Assembly: GCA_002371265.1 (NCBI GenBank)
Contig: DFGT01000038.1
Span: 1-34,994, forward strand
Source of the DNA: Bacteroidales bacterium UBA3743
Lineage (GTDB): Bacteria > Bacteroidota > Bacteroidia > Bacteroidales > Paludibacteraceae
Reading direction: 5' to 3'
DNA length: 34,994 nucleotides
The translations under genes were made by a program, and so were the position numbers. Below, in pieces: positions 1-6,938 of this stretch. How positions within the stretch are numbered: position 1 is the stretch's first letter; each line of letters opens with the position of its first letter. The notes beneath the pieces are model-generated. The model had not been told where the DNA came from, ran no database searches, and was given only the letters and a program-made list of their open reading frames with translations.

Positions 1-84
1 TCTAACTTTAGGGGTTCATATCAAACATGGTCGGTCTCTTTTAATATCTTCCGAAGACGGATACATTCCCGTCTACTGCAATCA

Positions 85-1665
85 TCAAAATTCTGATGAG
101 AAATGGAAGCGAATCTTAGGGAAATCGCTCTGCGCCATCTGCAGGATATAGCCGGAATCAGCAAGGAAAACATCACGTCCTTCCTTATCCTTTGCCATAT
201 ACTGGTATTTTCTCTTCTTGAATGTGTCAAGAGCCTCAGCGTCATCACTCTCAATCCAACACGCCTTGTAAAGCGAAATAGGCTCCCAACGGCATTGAGC
301 ATTATATTCATGAAGCAGACGGTACTGGATCACCTCAAACTGCAACGCTCCTACCGTACCGATGATCTTGCGTCCGTTAAACTGGTTTGTAAACACCTGT
401 GCGACACCCTCATCTGTAAGCTGCTCGATTCCCTTGTTGAGCTGCTTTGCCTTCATCGGATCGTCGTTCTCGATATATTTGAACATCTCAGGCGAGAAAC
501 TTGGCAATCCCTTAAAATGGATTGTCTCTCCAGATGTAAGAGTGTCTCCGATCTTGAATGTGCCGCCACTGTCTGGCAAACCAACGATATCGCCTGGATA
601 AGCTTCGTCGACAATATCTTTCTTCTGAGCCATAAAACAAGTAGGGCTTGAGAATTTGAAGCTCTTGCCAAGACGCACATGCTTATAATTGACGTTTCTT
701 TCAAACTTACCTGAACAAACCTTCACAAAAGCGATACAGCTTCTGTGGTTAGGGTCCATATTCGCATGGATTTTGAAAACGAATCCAGAAAATTTCTCTT
801 CCTCCGGTTTTACAATTCTCTCCTCTGTCTGGATCTCTCCTGGCGACGGTGCAATCTCACAGAAACAATCAAGCAACTCCTTGATTCCGAAGTTGTTCAA
901 CGCAGAACCGAAGAACACTGGAGCCACCTGACCAGCCTCGTATGTGCTTCTGTCAAACTCAGGATAGACACCATCCAAAAGTTCAAGATCCTCACGAAGC
1001 TGCATAGCATCCTGCTCACCTACGATATCATCAAGTTGTTTGGAATTGATATCGTCGATCGCCACATTCTCCGAAATAGTCTGTTTGCTTGGAGTATATA
1101 GGTTCAAACTGTGTTCATACAAATTATAGACTCCCTTGAATTTATCGCCCTGGTTGATAGGCCAAGAAAGAGGGCGCACCATGATATTAAGTTCCTTTTC
1201 AAGCTCATCCATAAGGTCGAAAGGATTCTTACCGTTACGGTCCATCTTATTGACAAAGACGATAACAGGAGTGTTGCGCATACGGCAGACATTCATTAGT
1301 TTACGTGTCTGCGACTCGACTCCCTTAGCACAGTCGACAACGATGATAACGCTGTCTACAGCCGTCAAAGTACGGAAAGTATCCTCCTGGAAATCCTGGT
1401 GACCTGGAGTATCAAGGATATTGATTTTGAAGCCATTGTATTCAAATGCCATCACGGACGTAGCGACAGAGATACCACGCTGCTTTTCAATTTCCATCCA
1501 GTCAGACGTCGCTGTTTTCTTGATCTTGTTGGATTTCACAGCTCCGGCAATATGGATAGCACCACCAAAGAGCAATAGTTTTTCAGTCAGTGTAGTCTTA
1601 CCAGCGTCGGGATGCGAAATTACCGCAAACGTACGTCTTCTTTTGATTTCGTCAATGAATGCCAT
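85..1665 (-). CDS. prfC: Peptide chain release factor 3 (RF3)
   Basis: This 526-residue translational GTPase removes RF1 or RF2 from the ribosome after peptide release, in the cytoplasm. The G-domain motifs are all visible: P-loop HPDAGKTT (residues 18-25), DTPGHQ (85-90) and NKMD (139-142). Length fits the family (about 525-530), and the C-terminus (QSDFPKIRFHFSSEF) is RF3-like, which separates it from EF-G and LepA. The ATG at 1665 follows a TAnnTTTG promoter by about 35 bp. No partner gene is visible downstream before the window edge, and the gene is separated from the island at 1760-6400 by its own promoter. Confidence 0.97.
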   Translation of the reverse strand: MAFIDEIKRRRTFAVISHPDAGKTTLTEKLLLFGGAIHIAGAVKSNKIKKTATSDWMEIEKQRGISVATSVMAFEYNGFKINILDTPGHQDFQEDTFRTLTAVDSVIIVVDCAKGVESQTRKLMNVCRMRNTPVIVFVNKMDRNGKNPFDLMDELEKELNIMVRPLSWPINQGDKFKGVYNLYEHSLNLYTPSKQTISENVAIDDINSKQLDDIVGEQDAMQLREDLELLDGVYPEFDRSTYEAGQVAPVFFGSALNNFGIKELLDCFCEIAPSPGEIQTEERIVKPEEEKFSGFVFKIHANMDPNHRSCIAFVKVCSGKFERNVNYKHVRLGKSFKFSSPTCFMAQKKDIVDEAYPGDIVGLPDSGGTFKIGDTLTSGETIHFKGLPSFSPEMFKYIENDDPMKAKQLNKGIEQLTDEGVAQVFTNQFNGRKIIGTVGALQFEVIQYRLLHEYNAQCRWEPISLYKACWIESDDAEALDTFKKRKYQYMAKDKEGRDVFLADSGYILQMAQSDFPKIRFHFSSEF

Positions 1666-1699
1666 TTGTTGTATTTGTATGAATTTCTTATAAACGGCG

Positions 1700-1707
1700 C
1701 AAAATTA
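1700..1707 (-). promoter_or_regulatory. -7 element of the prfC promoter
   Basis: On the minus strand the sequence TAATTTTG matches the Bacteroidota -7 consensus TAnnTTTG, 35 bp before the prfC ATG. No good TTTG is seen at the -33 spacing, so only the -7 half is supported. Confidence 0.6.
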
Positions 1708-1764
1708 CAAAAAAAATGCTAATTAGCAGAATTTTCGCAAGTAGTTAAATCAAAAATTCTTATT

Positions 1765-1844
1765 CCCATCCCCGACCACTGCTTCATTGGAATCGCCAAG
1801 AAATCAAATATGGTGTTGACTTCCTCAATACAGGTCCGCTGGAC
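1765..1844 (-). repeat. Interspersed repeat copy R1 (short copy)
   Basis: This 80-bp stretch matches the upstream part of R2 (2544-2803) almost base for base: the segment reading GGCGATTCCAATGA on the minus strand and the AGTCAACACCATATTTGATT segment before it. It lacks the downstream half that R2-R4 share. On the minus strand one frame reads FLGDSNEAVVGDGNKNF then stop, with a TGA just before the F as in R2. It lies between the first island gene and prfC and marks the downstream edge of the island. Confidence 0.85.
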
Positions 1845-1881
1845 CTGCTAATCATTAATCCTTAATCTTTCATCATCATGA

Positions 1882-2478
1882 TTATTCTCCCTCTTCTTCA
1901 ATCTTTCCATTTACATACGACTTAAACTTACGAGGAACCTTATATCGTTCTATTTCATCATAAGTTGGATTCCATTCAAGAACTTCATTCACACGTGGAT
2001 ATTCGTCAGAGACACGCAAGATTACTAGTTTACCTACATAAAAATTAGAATACTCATCGACACGATGAACTCGCGTATATTTTTTTTCTATTCCAACTTT
2101 TATTTCAATGCAATGAGCTCCTCTTCTTAATGGTGTATATATATCATACACTTCTCCAACTCTTACATGAGAATTCTTCAAATAAATACACTCATCATAT
2201 TCAACATAACAATAAAAACAGCCACAATAAAGGAAAAAAGATAAAAATGGGGCAACAAGCAAGAGAATTTCAACCCATGATTTTATTCTGTTTATTGTTT
2301 TATGAAGTTGATAATCAAACAATAAAAAAACTGAGACAATTACCAAGCCACATAATCCAACAACAGGATATTCTCCAGACTTTTCAAGACAATCTGGAAT
2401 ATAATAGGCATAATCATATATTATAACAGCTATTATTATCAAAAAGGGCACAATCAAATTCTTCATTAAAACAATCAT
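1882..2478 (-). CDS. Unknown membrane protein, paralogue of the 4477-5094 gene
   Basis: I do not recognise the family. The 198-residue product has an N-terminal hydrophobic segment (about 5-25), a second (about 40-57, PVVGLCGLVIVSVFLLFDY), a third (about 68-92, rich in Cys, Phe and Tyr), then a soluble tail of about 100 residues. The tail shares VILRVSDEYPRVNE and a preceding GE(V/I)Y segment with the product of 4477-5094, and PVVG lies at the same place in both, so the two are divergent paralogues. The start could be M1 or M5 (2466). It follows repeat R2 by 65 bp. The context (after a decayed protein tail, AT-rich) suggests an immunity-like protein, but that is inference. Confidence 0.75.
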   Translation of the reverse strand: MIVLMKNLIVPFLIIIAVIIYDYAYYIPDCLEKSGEYPVVGLCGLVIVSVFLLFDYQLHKTINRIKSWVEILLLVAPFLSFFLYCGCFYCYVEYDECIYLKNSHVRVGEVYDIYTPLRRGAHCIEIKVGIEKKYTRVHRVDEYSNFYVGKLVILRVSDEYPRVNEVLEWNPTYDEIERYKVPRKFKSYVNGKIEEEGE

Positions 2479-2543
2479 TTGGGTTCTATGATAATACTTT
2501 CAATACAAAATCAACCATATTTAGTCCTCATTAATCTTGTTAA

Positions 2544-2803
2544 ATTATAGTGTTCCCCATTTTTTGACCAACTGGTTAATACTTTTTTCCTCTAAAAATC
2601 CAAAAATACATAATTTTTCCAAGCCGCATTGCTTATGGAGTAAACTTTTGAGGTTCCCGTCGTCTTCCCTATATTTTGGATTTTCGATTGATCATGAATT
2701 TTGAAAAACCATCGTTCATTTTTCCCCATTCCGACCCCTGCATCATTGGAATCGCCAAGAAATCAAATATGGTGTTGACTTCCTCAATATAGGTCCGCTG
2801 GAC
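2544..2803 (-). repeat. Interspersed repeat copy R2 (longest copy)
   Basis: This 260-bp element is the most complete of four related copies (R1 1765-1844, R3 5093-5316, R4 6205-6399). Shared landmarks on the minus strand are the AGTCAACACCATATTTGATT block, GGCGATTCCAA, ATTCATGATCAATCGAAAAT, TTTACTCCATAAGCAATGCG and, after a stop codon, AGAGGAAAAAAGTATT. It fills most of the 392-bp gap between the genes at 1882-2478 and 2871-3839. The remaining 65 bp on each side show no gene. Confidence 0.92.
2592..2762 (-). pseudogene. Decayed 3' end of a protein gene inside repeat R2
   Basis: On the minus strand this stretch is open for 56 codons. It begins FLGDSNDAGVGMGKNERW, continues through FFKIHDQSKIQNIGK and SKVYSISNAAW, and ends VFLDF-stop. 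The same frame is kept in R4 (one TGA inside) and for most of R3 (a frameshift ends it after SISNAA). Upstream the frame is interrupted by two TGA codons that R1 and R2 share (SPADLY or GPADLY, stop, GSQHHI, stop, FLGDSN), so the copies were duplicated after inactivation or the upstream part was never coding. No start codon or RBS is seen. It is probably the C-terminal tail of a former large protein; the family is unknown. Confidence 0.6.
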
Positions 2804-2870
2804 TCATGATTCTTCAATAATAACAGATTATCATTTAATAGTCTAATTTTTTTTATTAAACATTGACTCG

Positions 2871-3839
2871 TTAATGAGATTTCCAAAATCTTTCACAATC
2901 CGATTTATAAAGAGAAAATTCTTCCAACGGATCATAAATGAATTCATTCTCAACTGAAAAGGTTTCAATTTTATTTCCCCAATCATATGAAAAAGACTTT
3001 TTAGCAACATCGTAGTAGAAGTATCGACTAACATATTTTTCGCTCAACAAATAAATACATTTGTTTTTTGTTAGATCTATAATCACATGGATTTCCTTTC
3101 CATATAACTTTTTCTTTGCCAACATATATAATCCATCATCAGATAACATTAACAAATCTGCGTCTTTTGCAATAATACGATCTACTCCTTTTTCATTTCT
3201 ACAATAAATATCCATGGTACTATACTCATTTCTTTCATCATCAAAAAAATATTTCTTTAATTTTGAATAGTATATTTTATTGCGGAACGGAATGACATTT
3301 AAACTAGAATCTATTTTTGTGATTTTTTCACTTTCTCCAAATTTTACTGTAATCAAATTAGAATCAACATCTCCATATTCATGCCATGGATTAAAAAAAC
3401 TTTTTAGGCATATAGATTTCCCTCCATCATAAAATCTCGAATAAAAAACTTTGTATTCATACGAGTAAGGGAATGTATGCTCAAACAATAATTTATTCCC
3501 GTCATAACAAATAATTTTCTGACTATTTACACTATTTGATAACGCCTTCCATATTACTTTATTATCACAAATGCCTTCTAGCATTACATAATCATAATTA
3601 TTAAATTTTGGAACTTCCAAATTGAAAGATCTATAGTTATTGTCTTTCATCAAAAAGAATTTCTGAGTTTCTCTACAATAGAAAACCAGATCGTCATTTT
3701 TTGAACCGACATAAATCAATTGGTTCTCATTCATTGATTTCTTTTCGACAGAATAAGAAATAGGGATTAAAAAATCCTGTCCAATCAGATCAGAAAAAAA
3801 TATCTCAAAAAAAACAAATAAAATCAATTTATGTTTCAT
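2871..3839 (-). CDS. Secreted protein of unknown function, immunity-like position
   Basis: The 322-residue product has an N-terminal signal peptide (KLILFVFFEIFFSDLIGQ, probable cleavage after about residue 20) and no further membrane segment. The rest is rich in aromatic residues and alternates short beta-type stretches, which would fit a propeller-like or all-beta fold, but no family motif is recognised. The ATG is 21 bp after the stop of the decayed gene at 3861-4325, an arrangement typical of a toxin gene followed by its immunity gene. The gene is strongly AT-rich compared with prfC, as are the other island genes. Function is not assigned. Confidence 0.75.
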   Translation of the reverse strand: MKHKLILFVFFEIFFSDLIGQDFLIPISYSVEKKSMNENQLIYVGSKNDDLVFYCRETQKFFLMKDNNYRSFNLEVPKFNNYDYVMLEGICDNKVIWKALSNSVNSQKIICYDGNKLLFEHTFPYSYEYKVFYSRFYDGGKSICLKSFFNPWHEYGDVDSNLITVKFGESEKITKIDSSLNVIPFRNKIYYSKLKKYFFDDERNEYSTMDIYCRNEKGVDRIIAKDADLLMLSDDGLYMLAKKKLYGKEIHVIIDLTKNKCIYLLSEKYVSRYFYYDVAKKSFSYDWGNKIETFSVENEFIYDPLEEFSLYKSDCERFWKSH

Positions 3840-3860
3840 ACTCGTAATTTTAATCAGAAT

Positions 3861-4325
3861 TTATATAATAGGATTTACCTTTTTCTTATAAAGATAAAAT
3901 CTTGTTTTTTTATCATCAGCAACTCCAACACCTGAATATTTCCCATATCCCATGTTTGCATAAACTGAAGCATTATCGCACTTTACGTTTTTTCCACATT
4001 CCAAAATACGATTAACCTTTAGATGTTTTTTATTATACCAAGATTTACCATACTTATCTCCAGCTGCGAGATCTGGATTAACCTCATATTCTTTTTTAAC
4101 GTATAAGGATAATCAAAATGGCTGGAGTTATCTACAACATCCATTAATCCGCCTGACACAATAAGAAATATACGATCTGGCATATAGGCTCATACTATAG
4201 GAGATCCTTCATCCGCCATGTCTTGTAATCTTTTGGTGTCGGTTTATTCGATTTGAGGCATCATATTTGACCATTCATTTAATTTCGACACAAGCTGTGC
4301 AAGAATCGCCAAGGAATCAACTATG
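3861..4325 (-). pseudogene. Decayed toxin-like gene remnant
   Basis: Read on the minus strand, this stretch encodes a protein-like sequence broken by two in-frame stops and one frameshift. The first part gives LAILAQLVSKLNEWSNMMPQ, a stop (TAA), TDTKRLQDMADEGSPIV, a stop (TGA), then AYMPDRIFLIVSGGLMDVVD. The frame shifts near an A6 run at about 4090-4100. The second part is open for 76 codons (EYEVNPDLAAGDKYGKSWY ... SVYANMGYGKYSGVGVADD ... YLYKKKVNPII, TAA). Its upstream edge carries the short repeat block CCTTGGCGATTC found in R1-R4. It ends 21 bp before the secreted-protein gene. A small C-terminal toxin domain is the best guess; the family is not recognised. Confidence 0.65.
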
Positions 4326-4476
4326 AGGGATCGTTAAACATCAAAACATAAGCCAATAACATCTATATTCTTTTCTAACAAGAAAACTTTTTTAGAGATT
4401 TTTGACAAAACTATTGAAGATGGCATGCCTTCACACATTTTCTATCAGACGCCTTCAATTTCTTGAGCATGTATAT
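4326..4476. other. Intergenic stretch with no recognised gene
   Basis: This AT-rich stretch lies between the decayed gene and the membrane-protein gene. Minus-strand frames entering the pseudogene from here meet stops within a few codons. I see no promoter match, hairpin or repeat copy. The plus-strand reading frame from 4402 into 4731 is the complement of the membrane-protein gene and is not credible. Confidence 0.5.
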
Positions 4477-5094
4477 TTAATTTTCATTAGAATGGAAATA
4501 CTTTTTTATATTATCACTTGTCACTTCCCATTCAATAATTTCATTCACACGTGGATATTCGTCAGAAACACGGAGAATAACCTTATCTCCTTTTTGTATA
4601 TAATTTATCATTTCGGAATCCTCAGTAAAAACCTTGTTTTTTCTTATATGTTCTTTATCCACACCTACTTTTATTTTATAAGAAGGGCTTCGTCCACTAC
4701 CTTTTTTTACTGCATAAATTTCACCAATTGATATATTTGATTTTTCTAAGAACTTTTGTTCTAAATGAGCAACGTATAAAGAATAAAAATCACAATACAT
4801 CACTATTGATACTATAGGAAAAACTAAGCAGAGCAATATTGACATCAAATCAATTTTTCTTCCTAACTTATTTTTTAACAGTTTATCAAAAAGACTTATG
4901 CCCAAAATATACAACATCATAAATAATAGAGCCCCACTAATTCCAACAACAGGTCGTTCTCCTAGGACAATCAAAGAATAGTACGCATAATAATAATCAA
5001 CAAAACCAACTAACAACATCGAAACAACTATCGATATCATAAATCTATTTTCAACTATGAAGTCAAAAAATTTATATTCCTTCATTTTACTCAT
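4477..5094 (-). CDS. Unknown membrane protein, paralogue of the 1882-2478 gene
   Basis: The product is about 205 residues from ATG 5094 (MSKMKEYKFF); ATG 5085 is also possible. A longer frame opens at 5175, but its first 27 codons lie in repeat R3 and look like read-through of repeat DNA, so I reject that start. Three hydrophobic segments (about 13-33, 44-63 and 75-100 from the ATG) precede a soluble tail. The tail contains VILRVSDEYPRVNEIIEW, shared with the 1882-2478 product, and a GEIYAV segment at the same relative place. The two proteins look alike over the whole length but are well diverged. Family unknown; an immunity-like role is inferred from context only. Confidence 0.75.
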   Translation of the reverse strand: MSKMKEYKFFDFIVENRFMISIVVSMLLVGFVDYYYAYYSLIVLGERPVVGISGALLFMMLYILGISLFDKLLKNKLGRKIDLMSILLCLVFPIVSIVMYCDFYSLYVAHLEQKFLEKSNISIGEIYAVKKGSGRSPSYKIKVGVDKEHIRKNKVFTEDSEMINYIQKGDKVILRVSDEYPRVNEIIEWEVTSDNIKKYFHSNEN

Positions 5095-5316
5095 TATAGT
5101 GCTCCCCATTTTTGACAACTGGTTAATACTTTTTTCCTCTAAAATCCAAAAATACATAATTTTTTTAAGCCGCATTGCTTATGGAGTAAACTTTTGAGGA
5201 TCCCATCCTCCTCCCTATATTTGGGATTTTCGATTGATCATGAATTTTGAAAAACCATCGTTCATTTTCCCCATCCCCTAAACCAACATCGTTGGAATCG
5301 CCAAGAAATCAAATAT
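5093..5316 (-). repeat. Interspersed repeat copy R3
   Basis: This copy starts two bases inside the downstream gene's probable start and carries the shared blocks TTTACTCCATAAGCAATGCG, ATTCATGATCAATCGAAAAT and GGCGATTCCAA. It is the most diverged of the long copies (GGAGGAGGATGG in place of GGAAGACGACGG), and a base change after AATGCGGCTT gives a stop. On the minus strand it reads FLGDSNDVGLGDGENERW, FFKIHDQSKIPNIG, then SKVYSISNAA-stop. The stretch 5317-5420 between it and the next gene shows no feature. Confidence 0.9.
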
Positions 5317-5420
5317 AATTAATCATTCGACGCTCGAACCACAAAAAATCACGCTGATCATCAAACGTTTTAATGAGTGACGTAGAATTGAAGAAAATTA
5401 ATCTTTGTAACCTAAAAAGG

Positions 5421-6218
5421 TTATTTAATAGAAGGACCACAAGAATCTATACCATACTTAAATTTTTCAAATTCTTCCTTTGATGGGTTTCTTTTATAAA
5501 CATTATACTTAAACCTTTCTTTCTTATCATATATAATTAAAAGAGAATCCTCATTATGAGAAATTCTATCCTTTTCATTATACCATATCAAATCTTCAGA
5601 AGCAGGAACATTATAAAAGCAACATTTCTTACGTCTATCAACCACTGCGGATACGACACGACATTCTTTTCCTAAACATGAAGAATCATCAGATATATGG
5701 TGATTATCCAATTCCAATAAGAAAAAAACTTTCTCTCTTTTATCTTTTTTTACTCCTCTATAACAGTAATTTTTTACCGCTTCTTGAATATTACGTATTA
5801 ATGCAACACAAGATATCCCTTTTTCAGAAAACAACAAATAAGAATCATATTTGCCAGCGTTCATAACCGGACATGTTCTCTTTCTTCCCAATGTATCATA
5901 ATATACTACACGTCTACAAAATACATCGTTATATTGTCTTTCTTTGGGATATATATATCCAGAATACCAAATAGAAGAATCTCCATGTACGTTGTTGTAA
6001 TCAAGAAGTGGATCTACTAAAAAAGCAAATTCACATATGCATAACCCCAAAAAAATTTCCAGATGTTCTTTTAGAGACGTTTCTACTTTACTCTTCTTTA
6101 CATAATGAATAAATAAAAAATAAAGAATAAGAATAATAAAGCCTATTCCTATTTTATGCCAAATTTTGTATATGGAAATGATATATAATTCATACTTTGT
6201 AAAGTGACAACTAGTCAA
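5421..6218 (-). CDS. Membrane-anchored protein of unknown function, possible TTG start
   Basis: The product is up to 265 residues. It has two hydrophobic segments near the N-terminus (about 25-42 and 50-68) and a soluble Cys-rich domain of about 190 residues with repeated Lys/Asp/Tyr-rich stretches. No family is recognised. No ATG lies in frame near the 5' end. The best start is the TTG at 6218, which sits in repeat R4 and has AGAGGA seven bases upstream. The other repeat copies have TTA at this place, so the start may have arisen from a point change, or the gene has lost its true start. Gene content and position match the other immunity-like genes of the island. Confidence 0.65.
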   Translation of the reverse strand: MTSCHFTKYELYIISIYKIWHKIGIGFIILILYFLFIHYVKKSKVETSLKEHLEIFLGLCICEFAFLVDPLLDYNNVHGDSSIWYSGYIYPKERQYNDVFCRRVVYYDTLGRKRTCPVMNAGKYDSYLLFSEKGISCVALIRNIQEAVKNYCYRGVKKDKREKVFFLLELDNHHISDDSSCLGKECRVVSAVVDRRKKCCFYNVPASEDLIWYNEKDRISHNEDSLLIIYDKKERFKYNVYKRNPSKEEFEKFKYGIDSCGPSIK

Positions 6219-6399
6219 TACTTTTTTCCTCTAAAAATCCAAAAATACATAATATTTCCAAGCCGCATTGCTTATGGAGTAAACTTTTGAGGATCCCGTC
6301 GTCTTCCCTATATTTTGGATTTTCGATTGATCATGAATTTTGAAAAACCATCATTCATTTCCCTCGACTCCGACACCAACTTCGTTGGAATCGCCAAGG
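6205..6399 (-). repeat. Interspersed repeat copy R4
   Basis: This copy is close to R2 over TTTACTCCATAAGCAATGCG, GGGAAGACGACGGGA and ATTCATGATCAATCGAAAAT, and ends at GGCGATTCCAA. The frame that is open in R2 reads LGDSNEVGVGVEGNE, TGA, WFFKIHDQSKIQNIG and ends VFLDF-stop at 6231. A TGA in place of CGA is the only break. It lies at the upstream edge of the island; 6400-6474 holds no visible feature. Confidence 0.9.
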
Positions 6400-6474
6400 G
6401 TCAAAAATTTAAAATATACAAGCTCATCAAATCCTCACAGAAGAATTCATTCACAGGTATAAATGTCTGTCACT

Positions 6475-6807
6475 TTAATCCTCATCCGCAATAATAAACA
6501 CCTCTTCATTCTTGCGCTTCATGTAGTATTCCTCACGCGCGAAACGTTCAAGATTGGCTTTGTTTGTGCTCAGCTCATCCATTTTTTTCAAGCATGTCTC
6601 AATCTGCTTGTCGTAAGACTCAATCTGAGAATTCAGCTCACGGATTTTATTGTAATTGTCGAACCTATCAATATAGGTGTTGTCCATGATAAAAAAAGAC
6701 AAAACGAAAAATGCAGCTATGGCTAGCAAATACTTGTTTGTAACCACCGCTTTTAGTTTTTTCAATGCTACAAGGCCGAAGTTTTTTAGGATATCGTATT
6801 CGTTCAT
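6475..6807 (-). CDS. DivIC/FtsB-family cell division protein
   Basis: The 110-residue product is a bitopic membrane protein of the septum-initiator family, which joins the FtsL-FtsQ subcomplex of the divisome. It has a short cytoplasmic N-terminus, one membrane helix (about residues 27-45, YLLAIAAFFVLSFFIMD), then a coiled coil (about 52-85, KIRELNSQIESYDKQIE...) and the family-like segment LERFAREEYYMKRKNEE near the C-terminus. The ATG at 6807 is chosen because the longer frame begins at 6831, inside the -7 promoter element. It is on the same strand as the island but has its own promoter. Confidence 0.85.
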   Translation of the reverse strand: MNEYDILKNFGLVALKKLKAVVTNKYLLAIAAFFVLSFFIMDNTYIDRFDNYNKIRELNSQIESYDKQIETCLKKMDELSTNKANLERFAREEYYMKRKNEEVFIIADED

Positions 6808-6828
6808 ATCAAAATTCTTTGTTAGCCG

Positions 6829-6836
6829 CAAAGTTA
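6829..6836 (-). promoter_or_regulatory. -7 element upstream of the DivIC-like gene
   Basis: On the minus strand TAACTTTG matches TAnnTTTG and lies 21 bp before the ATG at 6807. It shows that the longer frame starting at 6831 cannot be the true start. No clear -33 TTTG is present. Confidence 0.55.
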
Positions 6837-6863
6837 AAGAAAAATGTCAAATGAGAAAAAAAG

Positions 6864-6902
6864 TGATAAAAAAAATAAGACGGTGGATTTTCTCCACCGT
6901 CT
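6864..6902 (-). terminator. Rho-independent terminator of the 8824-6939 operon
   Basis: A perfect 10-bp stem (AGACGGTGGA with TCCACCGTCT, loop of 5) is followed on the minus strand by a U-rich tract (TTATTTTTTTTATC). It lies 36 bp after the stop of the carbohydrate-binding protein gene. Confidence 0.88.
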
Positions 6903-6938
6903 CTATTTCAAAATTCAAATGTCTACCCGACGTGTGTC

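Noticed and set aside
1765..2803. Reading the repeats in the alternative frame QRTYIEEVNTIFDFLAIP
   Set aside because: It is open through the first part of R1 and R2 and looks protein-like, but it ends soon after in each copy and does not continue through the part shared by R2, R3 and R4, whereas the FLGDSN frame does. It may still be the true frame upstream of a frameshift.
4402..4731. Plus-strand open frame of 109 codons in the island
   Set aside because: It overlaps the 3' half of the membrane-protein gene on the other strand and its composition (Phe/Ile/His-rich) is what the complement of an AT-rich gene gives; it has no promoter or RBS.
5095..5175. Upstream extension of the 4477-5094 membrane protein
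   Set aside because: The extra 27 codons are repeat R3 DNA in a frame that differs from the relic frame, with no RBS, and they would precede the true hydrophobic N-terminus.
1765..6399. Insertion sequence or CRISPR array
   Set aside because: The repeats are 80-260 bp, few, unevenly spaced and separated by genes; there is no transposase, terminal inverted repeat or regular spacer.
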